In this document: positions 36,026 to 47,870 of the stretch, one piece after another
Layout of the letters: every line of letters begins with the position of its first letter
Position numbering within the stretch: position 1 is the first letter of the stretch
Assembly: GCF_004210375.1 (NCBI RefSeq)
Contig: NC_134833.1
Span: 48,850,782-48,914,781, forward strand
DNA: 64,000 bases
Direction: 5' to 3'
DNA from: Tachypleus tridentatus
Taxonomy: Eukaryota > Arthropoda > Merostomata > Xiphosura > Limulidae
The notes under the pieces: model-generated
Database searches by the model: none
Told to the model about the DNA's origin: nothing
Seen by the model: only the letters and a program-made list of their open reading frames with translations
Made by a program: the position numbers and the translations under genes

Positions 36026-38603
36026 GATTATCCGCGCTGGTGCGGGAAAAGCAAAAACTTCAGGATAATCAAGGCAATAGTGTATCTCACTAGTTAGCTC
36101 ATTTTTTAATCTAAATAAACTTTTTCAGTATATTTAATTGCCTTATTTTAAATAACAATTTTGTACTATGTTTATTCACATTATTATTAAAAATTACAAA
36201 AGTCATTATAATAGTAATAAAAAAAAAAAGCCAAGTGTCGGTCGATCATGCTCGATTTCTCCAAATTCCGTGAGTTACAAGAGTTCAATTACACTTTTTC
36301 TCCTATAATACTTTCTGTTTTGATTGTCCGTTTTAATTTAATCACTAACACAGATGTAAATAGCTCCTAAATTTCAGCACTTTTTCTGCTATAGACGTGG
36401 AAGTGCATTCGCATCCTGTCGACGTCTGTAAAAAATAACTCAACAGTTAACGCATATCTATGGCTGGAAGTTATTACAAAAAGCCTTGTTTGAAACAGTC
36501 TGAAGATATAGATTATCTCCAGGGAAGAGGACAATTCGCACCTGGTAACAACCTGAACACGCATATGTGATTAAAAGATACCTGACATGCAGCATAGAAC
36601 AGCGGACGACAATTAAAGTAGAGTGAAATATTTAAGAAGTCTTAATGTGTATCTTGTGTGTTTTTTGTGTATTATGCTTTGAATCATTAATTTAAAAAAG
36701 TTAGCCAAGCTACGAATATCTTGTATTCCTGTCTTAAGCTAAAAGAGATCAGGATAGGCTTGAACCGGTCGTCTTACGATTTGAAAATATATATCGTGCA
36801 ACACTTGAACCTTTCCAACCAAAATTTAGTTCTGTACAACAAATTCTCTTAAACACGTAAATTATTGTTTGTAATTGTAATAGCACAATTATTTTGAGAA
36901 TAACTGGTAAAAGAAAAACAGTGGATAACGGAGGCGTGAGGTCCTACTATAGTTCCCATTTCTCGGTACAAACAGTAGTGAAATTAGGTTAGACAAACCT
37001 GTCTTCTAGATTTGAAAATATTTATCGAAACTGTTTTAAATATTCCTATACATTTTAAACTTTGGATGCAATATAAGAGTAAAATTAGAAGTTGTTTAGT
37101 ATTATCATACAGGAGCATGAGTTACTAGTATGTGATATTAAAAATTAATTTCGCCAACAAAGTAAGATTAAGCGCATTAAATTTCAGTAGGATCTTTTGA
37201 AATATACTTTTCTGACAGCCACTTTGTCACTAGATCAAAGTTAAGGAAGCCGGCAAATAGCCACCATAAATACGAAATACAGTTAACTTCATGATTTCCC
37301 ACCTGGACGATTACAAAGCGAGTTACTCGCATTCTGTAAATTCCTGTCTCAACTTTAGTGGTTTATACAGGAATAAAGATGTAGAAAATAATGATTAGAT
37401 CACTTATTACATATTGAGTATTAAGTCACCAGTATAATTATTATTGTAAAATTATCTGTTCGGAAAAATCATTGTTCCGTTTGAAAGACGTTTTTGCATA
37501 TAAGTTTTAACCAAAAAAGTAGAAATTGAACAGGATGGTAAACAATTAATTTAATTTTACTTAATCACAAGGTTTCAAATAACACTCAATATCCCATTGA
37601 AGGGATATGCGAGGTGGTATTATGCATCGGTCTCTCAAATTCTAGCATTACAGCATATTCTCAGTACGTAACATATTTTTGGTGACTGATAATTAGAGGA
37701 TACTAAAAGTAGATCCGTTTTGGATTATAATTGGATTCCTCCTGGTTATTGTTTTGTTTAGTCACGATTTATTTAACCTCTCTTCCTTTTTTCACTTGTA
37801 CAATTTTTACTTTAGTTTTGCAAATGTTTTATTTTTTGCATTTTTTATTACAATTTTCGTTATTTTTTACCTTTTTTTATACTTGTTTGAATAATTTGAA
37901 ATAAAGTCTACACATGTTTTCGAATCAGTCGGATTTCATATTTGTGTGAAGCGACTTTACTACCTTAATTTTGAGAACACACAAGATTCTGTAATACTCA
38001 CTAATTGATCAATATTTATTACACATACAAAATAAAAACACCACCCAAAACACGCAATTGTATTAACTAATAATACTTGGTTACATTAATGACCAAAAAT
38101 AATTAAAAAATAAAAACAACAGTCATGCAAATTGTGTACGATCAAAATAAGGCAATAACTTGTTAATTCAGTCTGCTAATTCAATAGACCAAAAATTGAA
38201 TCTTGTTCCTTTCAACATTAAACCTGCCTTTGTTGAAGCATTAAAAAAGAAAAAAAGAACACTATAATAGCTGAAACGTTGTGTATATATGAATAGTAAT
38301 TAATAAAATGTATTTTATAAACGTTTTGTTAAAACCATTAGTATCATAATTTCATTATTATATACCAGTTACCAGACTGTACTTGTCCTTTTACAGTAAA
38401 CTCCCATAAATTATAATTAGTGTGATGTAGTAATACTTTGTAATTTTCATTCACGTTTTAAGATTATCTGTGTTATTAAGTGTTGCTTTCATGTCGTTTA
38501 ATTTGTAGTACTTTTAAAAATGTTACTAAGGTGTTTTATATTTTTTGAATAGTAGTATTAAGTATTAGTAACAATGCTTTGCCCACACAACCATGCTATA
38601 TCG
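36026..38603. other. long non-coding stretch, nothing recognised
   Basis: AT-rich, no repeat family identified. The minus-strand frame 36367-36564 (65 codons) has no recognised motif. Confidence 0.4.
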
Positions 38604-38679
38604 AAATATATATGCAAAAACGGCTCGTTTGGGTTGAGAAAATATTTTACATAGAAGAGCCGTTTTTGCATATATATTT
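38604..38679. repeat. perfect 23-bp inverted repeat, 30-base loop
   Basis: AAATATATATGCAAAAACGG continuing to CTC (38604-38626) is the exact reverse complement of 38657-38679. The stem and loop can form a strong hairpin. The left arm plus loop (ACGGCTCGTTTGGGTTGAG, TTACATAGAAGAG) matches the sequence at the right end of the window (63931-64000), so this is part of a dispersed repeat. Confidence 0.85.
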
Positions 38680-39549
38680 CTCTACAAGTGGGTTTTCTCG
38701 ACAACACTGATTATGTTATATCGAATTACAATAAAGTATTCTTTGTTAGGTTTGGTTAAGTCCAATTTTCTATCAGATGAGCTTTGAAAAGTCAATAGCT
38801 AATCCTTTACAATATATGGTATTGTACACCACACAAGTAAACCTTTGCCTGCTTGTCAATTCTCCAGCCCCTTCTATTTTTTTTTTTTTTTTAGTAAAAT
38901 AAATCAACTTTAGATTCCAAACCACTCTCGCAAATTAATAACTTTACGTTATTAGAATACGAATTGCATATCAGGAACAAATGATCAGCGATTTTTTGAG
39001 GGAAAAAGTTGGATTTTTATTTTTTTAGCTCTCGATAAGCAAGATGGTCTCACTATCTCTAGGAAATAGTGGTCCATAATTTCCCCTTCGTTAATGGACT
39101 AGCTTTAAAAAGAATAATCGCCAACCCTTTGTAAATGCTTGGAGATTACTAGAGATGCACGATTTAAACTTAAACAATTATATTAAAGTCTCGTATAAAT
39201 CTAAGCATTTTGGCGAGTTTGTTGAGGAAAACTTTAAAATGAAAATTACTTTTTAAATTAAATTGTTAATGCAGTTTTTCTTAAAACAAACAAAAACTAC
39301 AAATTATTTAAAATGACTTTTTAAAGTCGGATCTAAAACTACGTTCTGTAACGTTTAATTAGAAAAGATTAAAATGTTCGAGACGTGTAAATCGCTTGGG
39401 ACGATATTACAATAAATAACTTTACTATAATTTTAAGTTGATTGAAACCCAATATCATTATTTAACTGATAAATGTAAAAGAGAATTTTTTGAATAGGAT
39501 ATTGTTAAAGACGAAACGAATAGTAGGAAATACTAACTATACTCTCATA
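38680..39549. other. non-coding, T tract at 38878-38893
   Basis: Nothing recognised apart from a T tract and, at its left side, sequence continuing the hairpin repeat (CTCTACAAGTGGGTTTTCTC). Confidence 0.4.
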
Positions 39550-39675
39550 AAGTGTTTGTGTGTGTGTGTTCTTACAGCAAAGCCACATCGTGCTATCTGC
39601 TGAGCCTACCGAGAGAAATAGAACCCTTTATTTTAGCGTTGTAACTCCGTAGACATACCGCTTTACTAAGGGGGC
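39550..39675 (-). mobile_element. SINE3 copy
   Basis: Minus-strand head, AACGCTAAAATAAAGGGTTC with box B, then the tail CAGATAGCACGATGTGGCTT and TTGCTGTAAGAACACACAC. Flanked by TACTCTCA(T/A)A at 39540-39549 and 39676-39685, a probable 10-bp target-site duplication. Confidence 0.8.
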
Positions 39676-40879
39676 TACTCTCAAATAGAAGAATAAGCAT
39701 AAAACGAATAAACCCAAGTTTTACTGAATGTTTGTTGACTTTTTCTCTGTCCATAATTGGTGTGACAGGCAATTATTCGCTATGTACGACGTAAATACAC
39801 TACGAATTAAAGAATAGAAAAATATCATTAGTTTAGAATCTCCCAAAAAATGTAAGAAATATTAAGTTTGCTTTAAGATATCTGAGATTGCTACATCTGT
39901 AGGGATTTTTTGAAAATTTTCTTTGAAAGATTTGTTTGATTAACTCTTATTAAACATATAAACGTATTTTTGCATCAACCGTATCTATTTATGTGAAGCA
40001 GATTCGTCCGAAGCTGCTATAAAGAACTGATTGAACTGATTTTGATGAAACTTTGTAAAGAAACTCAGGTCATCGCTCAAAGATACTGTGTAAATGGATA
40101 AGCAACTGAACGAAGGGTTCGAGTTTGGCAGCTTATTCTATTTTACTACCTCCATCGTTCAAAGAGACTGGAGATTGGTAGGAAAATGCGTGAATGTGAA
40201 ATTAAACGTGTGACATATGATGATACTCTGCAATGGTACTTTTGTATCCAGCGAACGATTTGTGAATTCTTGTTCTGCCTCAAACAGTGGAAAGTGCTGG
40301 CATTACTTTTCAAGTCTAGCATGGCCCTATACTTTTGTTAGTGAAATATATGAACTGATATTTTATAAGTTGATTTGGAATTTTATTTAGTAAGCAATTA
40401 TTTAATTTATTTTTCATTATTAAATACACAGAGAAAATAATTTGAAATGTACATGATTAAACCTAAACAGATGCGTATTCTTGTAAATTGTTTACCAAAA
40501 ATAAATAACAGAAAAGTTAAATAATATAGAAACATGTCTGAAACATCAATGCAAAAGCAATGAAAATAATGCAGAATTTTTTGTAAGTGATGCTATAAAT
40601 ACTTGCTCATGACAAGCTCATGTTTGTTTTTATTTATTTAAAATTATTAACTGTGTAGAACAGCTCAAACTCCGGTTTTGATTTCTTATTTATACAACTT
40701 ATTTTATAAACATCATAAATAATATATGGACAGTATGGTAGCGATCACCTATTTTATCGCCTAAAATAACGTTACAATCTTTAAAAAATTACGGAAGATT
40801 GAAAAAATAACTTAGATAATTTCCACTATGAATATGTTGATTAGAGTGCAAATCCTCAATAAATTTATCAACCAGTAGA
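39676..40879. other. non-coding, nothing recognised
   Basis: AT-rich; no coding or repeat signal found. It could include worn 5' parts of the Penelope-like element. Confidence 0.35.
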
Positions 40880-41331
40880 TGCTTATCCTTGCTCTTTCCA
40901 CAGAATTAAACCCTTTTCTCTTTAATGACGACATTTATGACCAGATAGTTGTAATCATCATGGGATCTCCGCTCCGCTGGATCCAAAGATAGCCAGTAGT
41001 TGCCTATGATATCGTGAACGTAAGTGGCTAGAAAACTGTCCACTGGAATTCAAATTTGCTCTTTACAAGTGCTATATTGATGATATTTTCTTTGTTCGTC
41101 AGTCGAGTCACGTTTCTAAGTACCTTTCTTACCTTGATTCCCAATTCCCAAATATCAAGTTCACATCTTAACTTGAGGGAAATGATTTCTTACCGTTTCT
41201 AGACGTCATGATTACCAAAGAAGGTAAACATTTTTCTATCTCTGTCTATTACAAAGGCAGTTTTACAGGCCTCTACATAAATTTTAATAGTGTACTCCCA
41301 TTTTTTCAAATGTAATCTCATCGTTAAACAT

Positions 41332-41611
41332 GGGTCCGGCATGGCCAAGCGTGTTAAGGCGTGCGACTCGTAATCTGAAGGTCGCGGGTTCGAATCCCCC
41401 GTCGCGCCAAATATGCTCGCCCTTTCAGCCGTGGGGGCGTTATAATGTGACGGTCAATCCCACTATTCGTTGGTAAAAGACTAGCCCAAGAGTTGGCGGT
41501 GGGTGGTGATGACTAGCTGCCTTCCCTCTAGTCTTACACTGCTAAATTAGGGACGGCTAGCACAGATAGCCCTCGAGTAGCTTTGTGCGAAATTCATAAA
41601 CAAACAAACAA
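41332..41611 (+). mobile_element. SINE1 copy, full length, inserted in Penelope-like element
   Basis: The best SINE1 of the window. Head GGTCCGGCATGGCCAAGCGT, box B GGTTCGAATCCCCC, TTATAATGTGACGGTCAATC, GGCGGTGGGTGGTGATGACT, CTAGTCTTACACTGCTAAAT, GGGACGGCTAGCACAGATAG, tail GTAGCTTTGTGCGAAATTCA and (CAAA)n. Flanked by a perfect 12-bp target-site duplication, ATCGTTAAACAT, at 41320-41331 and 41612-41623. Confidence 0.97.
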
Positions 41612-41802
41612 ATCGTTAAACATAATTTTAATCTTTATTTGAACTATTCTATTTTACGCAGACATATTACCATTTTGTACAAATACACATTAAATAATGG
41701 TGATTCGAGTGATTTTATAATGAAGAGTACACATGATTTCTTAAATAACAAATTCCAACCACCAACCAATGTGCACACTATCACCAAATTTCCTATCATT
41801 AT

Positions 41803-41927
41803 GCTCCCTAGTGGCACAGCGGTACGTCTGCGGACTTACAACGCTAAAAACCGGGTTTTGATACTTGTAGTAGGCAGAGCACAAATAACCCTTTGTGTAG
41901 TTTTGTGCTTAATTACAAACACAAACC
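41803..41927 (+). mobile_element. SINE2 copy inserted in Penelope-like element
   Basis: Head CCTAGTGGCACAGCGGTACG, ACTTACAACGCTAAAAACCG, box-B-like GGTTTTGATACTT, GGCAGAGCACAAATAACCCT and tail GTGTAGTTTTGTGCTTAATT. Flanked by the 8-bp direct repeat ATCATTAT at 41795-41802 and 41928-41935. Confidence 0.9.
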
Positions 41928-42337
41928 ATCATTATATCTCTTTCTTTTATGAGTTCACAAATTTTACAAATTAAAAACGACTCTCATGAAACACTTCTAC
42001 ACTCAAATTCAGCCCAGTCTAGTGTACAGAGGCCACCTTATTTCAATACAAAATACAATTTAAAAACTAGAGCTTGTAAACACTTAGGAGTATCTAACAG
42101 AACCAGCCATTTACTAATTAAACCCACACGCTTATCCATTCATTCACATTCTGAAACCATGGGTCACAATATTTCTTATAACGATTTCTCTGTCATTACT
42201 ATAAGATAGTAATTAGGTTGGCACTCATAGGCGGAATTGGAGTAGAGAAATGTCATCAAATATGATTGTCTTAGTTTCAATTTTTGCCACATAAGGTGCC
42301 AAATATGTGTGTGGCATCATCAAAGAAGACTAAGTCA

Positions 42338-43165
42338 TAGTTTCGAACGTTGGCACCAGATGACAGGCTTTTAGGGATGCGACCATAATAAATGATTATG
42401 ACGAAAAGTAACTTGCGTGTCTTAGACCGCCATAACAGGGACGCTATCTCTCATACAATACATGCCTCACTATGTCCACAATAAAATCATTCTAAAACCC
42501 TAATTCATTTGTAATTAATTGATCCTGAAAAGGATGCGTAACAATAATTAATTTATAATTAGTTAATTGAATAATTTATAATCAAATTGTTATAAAAAGG
42601 ATACTTACGACCATAATTCATCCAAAAAGGAAGATAGAATAATTAAAACTTATTGTATAAAACCTATTGTTGCTAAATTAATTCATTTAAAAAAAAGGAC
42701 ACTTAACAATAATTTATCAGATAATTAAATTTTCTGTTCTAAAAAATATATTAATCAAGACAGTAAGTTTTAATTATCAATCAAGTGCTTTTTCAACGGC
42801 GATATATTATTTAGTGTAACATGATCATAATTATATACAGTTTTACCATGTATACAATAAATCACTATAAGTTTAATTCAGTAAAAAAAGGTAATTTTTT
42901 ACAACAATTAAGATTTATACTTCAACTAATTTGACTTCATACAGCAATTTAAATCGTCAATAAAGCATTTTTTATGAAATAACACTTTTACTAATTTAAC
43001 TATGTAACAAACTAATTTACACATGTTACTTTATCTTACGTTTTTCAAAGGTGGAGTCCTATAAACGGACGTCAAATTTCCTTATTAATTAAACCTACAC
43101 GATCAATACAATTGAAATTACTTAATCAAGTGAGTAAAGATTTTCAGTAAAAAATGATTACATTA
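42338..43165 (+). repeat. left inverted arm of fold-back element
   Basis: Starts near GTTTCGAACGTTGGCACC (pairing with the reverse complement of CTTAGGTGCCAAAGATTGAA at the right) and ends near GTAAAGATTTTCAGT. Contains several related AT-rich submodules with AAAAAGGA and TTATTTAC-like steps. Confidence 0.65.
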
Positions 43166-44829
43166 ACTGTCAATCGATGTAAGTGGGATTTTAAATGTAT
43201 TTCTAAACTATATAATAATTGTCTAAGGTATCTTGTGGAACACCAATCCCTTTGTTAATTATACAAAAACTATTTCATGTGCATATGTCACAGAATTCAC
43301 AATTGTTTTTAAGATTGAAAATATACGAATCATATGACTAGGCTTAATTACACTAAATAGGCATAAAATTCAAAGTTCTGTTTTGAGTTCAATAACATTT
43401 TGTTCAAACTTCGAAACTACTAGATTCCTAGGTAGTCATCATACCAAATATAATGTTTTTGAAACAGTGAATGCAAATATAATACTATATAGAGGGGGTA
43501 TTGACACGCATGAAAAAAGATTACTTCTATGTTGACAAAGTCTATATTGCAATACGCGGTCAAATCTAGTAGCTCGACCATATTTAAACAGTTGTCAATT
43601 CATACATAAATATCATGTACCGGTTCTACTACACTGTAGAGAAAATGATAAACTAGCCTTTAAACGCAAATACATCATTACAAAGACTTTTTTGCTTATA
43701 AATCTAGTTTCTGCGTTTCTTTAACACAGTAAAAATTAATTTCAGTCATATTCATTATAATAAATAAAGTTGAAATGATTTAGTAATTGTATGCTATTTT
43801 ATATTGTAGATAAAAGAAATGTTTACAATAATGAAATGAATGGTAAAGAATAAATCCAGCAGCGAAGAAGGACCTCCAAAACAGAAAAAATGACAGATTT
43901 TGCAACAGTTGTACAACGTGAAGAAGACCCGATTCATCTCATGCCTTATCTATTGGAAGTGAACTTTACACCAATCTATAAATTTAGAAGAATAATTTGA
44001 TTATTCGACAATTCAAGGACTTTGGAAAATAAAAGCCATATACAAACAAGAAAGGAATCACTTTATCTTCAACATAATGGGATAAATTTAAACAGTGGAT
44101 CTCAAAAATTAGTGTTGCTTTACAAAGCAAAACTGAAAAAAAAATTTCATCTCGAAAGATGGAATCGTGTTATTCGTGTTGGATGCGTTAATAATATCTC
44201 ATCCACATTGTTTATGCATTGATTTGATTATCATGATTAACGTGTAACATTCTTTTCAATGTGCCTAATGAGAAAAGTTCACCTGAAATATCTCTCAGCC
44301 CCACACTATATGCGTAAAAACAATATTTTTCTTGACATTACTGTAAATCTTATCCTTGATAACCTGTGTGTGTGCTGGTGATGTCAACGTCTCCAAGCTT
44401 TACATTTCACCACGTGTTGCCACAAATAACTTGGGTTTCATTTGCTTTATGAACTCAGAAACGACATGTATAAGTGTCTATATATGTGTTTCATGATAGA
44501 CAGCCTGAAAGTTGTGGTATTTTAAATATTTGCAATCAGTAATTTGTTCATTTAGCTGTAGGATGATTATTGGTTATGTATGGTTTGTGAAAGAGTGTCC
44601 TACAGAACATTGTCCAAAAGAAGCTATGAACACTTTAGAAATGTATTCCACACATTCACAAGTTTTATGTGCTTTTGGCAGTGTTAAATGGTTATTTAGA
44701 AAATGGACGAAATAATTTATTATTTTTATTACAGATAATGGATTTTAACATAATTAAATCTAGATGTTGATGACTTGTACTGTGACAGTATATTTGTTAA
44801 AATCCTACAGTGAAAACAGTGATTAGCAA
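43166..44829 (+). other. centre of fold-back element; two short open frames
   Basis: Open frames 44022-44222 (66 codons, MENKSHIQTRKESLYLQHNG...) and 44512-44715 (67 codons, MWYFKYLQSVICSFSCRM...) on the plus strand. No transposase motif recognised. The element is therefore probably non-autonomous, but a diverged protein cannot be excluded. Confidence 0.35.
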
Positions 44830-45675
44830 AATGTAAAGGTATGTCTTTGTAAAACATGTATAAATTATTTTGCCACATATTGGTTAAAGTTTTATTGGAT
44901 AATAGACGTTTTATTGACGATGTAAATTGTTGTATAAGGTATAAGTTTTAATTATTGTATGATATAGTCAATTTTAGGGCGATTTAAGAATGTAGTCATG
45001 TATTGTATGCGTTAGATTAAGTAAGATATAGTCCTTTTAGGACAGGGATTGTAATAATTTATTACTGAAAATCTTTACTCACTTCATTGAGTAGGTTTCC
45101 GTTATCGTATTGTCCTTGTAGGTCTAATTAATAATAATGAAATTTAATGTCCGTTTTTAGAACTCTGCCTTTGAAAAACATGAGATAAAGAAACGTGTAA
45201 ATTATTTTGTTGCATAAAGTAAAATTAGTAAAAGTGTTATTGCATAATAAACGTTTTATTGACGATTTAACTTGTTGCGTAAAGTAAAATTAGTAAAAGC
45301 ATAAGTTTTAATTGTGAGATATGTATTGCATGGGTCATTTGCCACCCCTCATGGCGACCTAAAAACACATATACACTATAACATTATTTATCATGGTCGC
45401 ATGTCCGGCGGTCTAGCAACGTGTCCCTAACGAAATGCATTCTGATGACAACTTTTGACATCATGGCTACCTTGCATGACGATCTAATAATGCATCTATA
45501 ACGACTCTCCATTTGGTAACACATAATTGAATTGTGACATCATATCTGCTTGTCAGGTGGCCTAGTAACTCGTCCCGGACATCATGGTCTTTGGTGACAA
45601 CATTGGGAACTATGCGTCATATTGACGCCACACACACACACACGTGACGCTCTTAGGTGCCAAAGATTGAACTAC
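44830..45675 (-). repeat. right inverted arm of fold-back element, with duplicated submodule
   Basis: 45060-45675 pairs with the left arm. An inner block at 44845-44965 (ATTTTGCCACATATTGG, AATAGACGTTTTATTGACGA) repeats the module at 45195-45320 (GCATAAAGTAAAATTAG, AATAAACGTTTTATTGACGA), so one module is present twice on this side. Confidence 0.65.
45393..45625 (+). repeat. three degenerate modules of about 80 bp in the right arm
   Basis: ATGGTCGCATGTCCGGCGGT, ATGGCTACCTTGCATGACGA and ATATCTGCTTGTCAGGTGGC start three related blocks, each continuing to TGACATCAT or a variant. The first and third share CTAG(C/T)AAC(G/T)(T/C)GTCCC. Confidence 0.55.
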
Positions 45676-45690
45676 AACCTTGTTATTCTC

Positions 45691-46927
45691 GATTATATTA
45701 CATCTCTCCCCTTCCTTAACTCCCGTGTTCATATGTCATGAGGTGACATCACTTCCACCTGTGAAGTGCCAGGTTTACTACTCAGGATCTACAAACCTTG
45801 AACTTTTCATTAAAAAAGTTTACTTACTCATAGCTGAAGACTGACCGACTCTTAACGACTCACAAAGTTCTTTAGATCTAATATTGTTCTAAATTTTCAC
45901 ATTTAAAACTCAACTGTTTTGCAATACATGTATAATCTTTTGTTTTCGTTTTATCTTTTCACAATAACTATGTAGACCGATAATTATGATATTATAGTTT
46001 ATTATTACTCATTTTTGTAATACGATTTTCAGATTTTACTGACAATGAAATGAGTTTAGTTTGAAATGTATGAACCTCGTAAATGAAATGTTTTGTATTT
46101 TACTTATTGTATTTATCTTCATCATTATATTTTTCCTTTTTGTGCTTCCCTTAAATAAAAAATATGTATATATCTTTATTAATTTTAAAGTTATTCATTG
46201 TATGATAGAGTGAAATGTCTTCACAGCCTTTACTTAACTTTATTATTATCATTCTGTGCAAAATTAAAAAAAGAAAAAATCATGATTCTAGTGTAGAGAT
46301 GTTGTCAGCTCATAAAGTTAGTTTTTTAATAAAAATCTGATGCTCTTTTAAAAAAGCTAAGTATAAGTTGAAACAAGAATTATTAGTAAATACTAAATGA
46401 ACATAAGATGACTGTAATGTATAAAATACTCAGCGCTTTGTACACTATACAGTCTGCGTCTTTAAGAAGCTATCAGTATATTCTGTATGAAGTGAAGGAG
46501 TAAAATAAATCAATGCATATACTGGTAATCAAAAGCTATATCTGAAGAGCTGCGTGATAAAGTCGCTCTATCTGTTGTGTGTGCTGCTATTCAGTTAACT
46601 ACCTGGGGTAAGCAAAATCAAGATTTCTTGTTCTCATTCATCATTATGATATATTTCTTCAACAGGTCTAATATCTACATACTTCTAGCAGAAACTATAA
46701 TTTTATCATAGTTTGATAGAGCAAAGCAGCCTTCATGATCTTTGACCACCTACTTTATTATTATGATAAGAAAAAGTTATAAAGCTTTCTAGAATCTAGT
46801 GACCCACGTACACCATCTTATAAAAAAAAGTAAACAAACACGTATAAGGAAAAATATTGTTAAATAAAAATTATCTAGGGCAGGTTACTGAATTTGAGAA
46901 AAGGAACCAAACAATATAAGGATGGAG
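45691..46927. other. non-coding, nothing recognised
   Basis: AT-rich; no gene or repeat family recognised. A (CA)n run lies just left, at about 45632-45645. Confidence 0.4.
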
Positions 46928-47028
46928 GTAGATACATCACTTAATATGGTAGTGATCGTATAACAGACTAAACTCTCTTGACTTTAGGTGTAAATAAATT
47001 TCCTACGTTGCTGGATTCCTCATTTGTA

Positions 47029-47240
47029 GGGCCCGCATTGGCCAGGTGGTTAAAGCGCTTGACTCGTAATCTGAGGGTCGCGGGTTTGAATCCCCATCGC
47101 ACCAAATATGCTCGCCCTTTCAGCCGTGGGGCGTTATAATGTGACGGTGAATCCTACTATTCGTTGGTAAAAGAGTAGCCCAAGAGTTGACTAGCGCAGA
47201 TAGCCCTCGTGTAGATTTGCGCGAAATTCAAAAACAAACA
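47029..47240 (+). mobile_element. SINE1 copy with internal deletion (left arm)
   Basis: Head GCCCGCATTGGCCAGGTGGT, ACTCGTAATCTGAGGGTCGC, box B GGTTTGAATCCCC. After AGTAGCCCAAGAGTTG it jumps to ACTAGCGCAGATAGCCC, so about 55 bases of the body are missing. Tail GCGCGAAATTCAAAAACAAA. Confidence 0.85.
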
Positions 47241-47374
47241 GTCCTTACTTGTAAATCAAATAAAACCAGAATTGCTAATCTTAAAATGTTACTCTATTGT
47301 AAAATAGTCATAAATGTAGTATTCTAAAGTTAACGTTTGTTGATGAAAGCTCAAATTTTATTTAAACACGAAGT

Positions 47375-47455
47375 GTGGGAGCCAGTAATATAGGGATTTT
47401 ATTCTCTATGCTAAGTCAAGACGGCTTAGTCTGCATGTAATCATTAGCCCGATCA
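47375..47455 (-). repeat. third copy of the 80-bp flank unit
   Basis: GGGAGCCAGTAATATAGGGA, TTTTATTCTCTATG, AAGTCAAGACGGCTTAGTCTG match GGAAGTCAGCAACGTAGGAA, TTTTATCTCTACCTG and AAGTCGAGACAGTTTAGTCTG at 47885-47940. It is not followed by a SINE. Confidence 0.6.
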
Positions 47456-47611
47456 ATAATATAATCAATGTATTCATGTAAATTATACAAATGCCAGAAA
47501 TGGATAATATGATTACATTTTGTTATAACGATACCTGAAAGCTGCAACAAAGAAAAGCTGTAACGTCGTCACTTTTGTTTGTTTTTATTGCATGTAAACT
47601 TTATATTAAGT

Positions 47612-47870
47612 TTGGTTTATTTTGAATTTCGCGCAAAGGTACACGAGGGCTATCTTTGCTAGCCGTCCCTAATTTTTCAGTGTAAGACTAGAGGGAAGGC
47701 AGCTAGTCATCATTACCCACCCCCAACTCTTGGGCTACTATTTTACCAACGAATAGTGGGATTGACCATCACATCATAACGCCCCACGACTGAAAGGGCG
47801 AGCGACGGGGATTCGAACCCGCGACCCTCAGATTACGAAGCGCCCCTAACTACCTGGCCAATGGTGGCTC
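47612..47870 (-). mobile_element. SINE1 copy (right arm)
   Basis: Complete body on the minus strand, without the deletion of its partner at 47029. Head CCACCATTGGCCAGGTAGTT, box B GGTTCGAATCCCC; the bases normally between box B and CTCGCCC are shortened, and the sequence before GTAATCTGAGG is also shortened. Confidence 0.85.

Larger units (their letters stand above)
40880..42209 (+). pseudogene. Penelope-like element, reverse transcriptase and end of GIY-YIG-like domain
   Basis: Plus-strand motifs in order, across frames: NPFLFNDDIYDQIVVIIMGS (about 40905-40970; the family has GxxMGSPL), LYKCYIDDIFFV with the catalytic YIDD at 41073-41084, SKYLSYLDSQFPNIKFT (about 41115-41165), LPFLDVMITKEG (about 41195-41225), FTGLYINFNSVLP (about 41260-41300), HRxT continuing after a SINE into NYSILRRHITILYKYTLNNG (41639-41700), FLNNKFQPPTNVHTITKFP (about 41735-41790), and after a second SINE KTRACKHLGVSNRTSHLL (about 42065-42118) with a final SHSETMGHNISYNDFSVI (about 42143-42196). 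The last part matches the end of the GIY-YIG nuclease typical of Penelope-like elements; the GIY and YIG part itself is missing. One stop occurs after KFTS. Decayed and interrupted twice. Confidence 0.8.
42215..45690. mobile_element. fold-back element with long inverted arms, about 3.4 kb
   Basis: The left arm (about 42338-43165) and right arm (about 45060-45675) are inverted relatives. Matching blocks, left sequence against reverse complement of right: TGCGACCATAATAAATGATT / TGCGACCATGATAAATAATG; CATACAATACATGCCTCAC / CATGCAATACATATCTCAC; AAATCGTCAATAAAGCATTT / AAATCGTCAATAAAACGTTT; AATAACACTTTTACTAATTT on both; TTTTCAAAGG then GAGT and ACGGAC on both; AGTGAGTAAAGATTTTCAGT on both. The arms are built of smaller repeated modules. 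The centre (about 43170-44860) has no recognised transposase. Long modular inverted arms are typical of FB-type fold-back elements; a MULE-like or Polinton-derived element is an alternative. The exact ends and any target duplication were not resolved. Confidence 0.7.

Noticed and set aside
41335-41405. tRNA gene
   Set aside because: The head has box A and box B but is followed by the SINE body and tail with a target duplication; it is part of SINE1, as are all similar heads here.
45632-45645. CRISPR-like or other short array
   Set aside because: Simple (CA)n; no spacer-repeat structure is seen anywhere in the window, and the sequence is eukaryotic.
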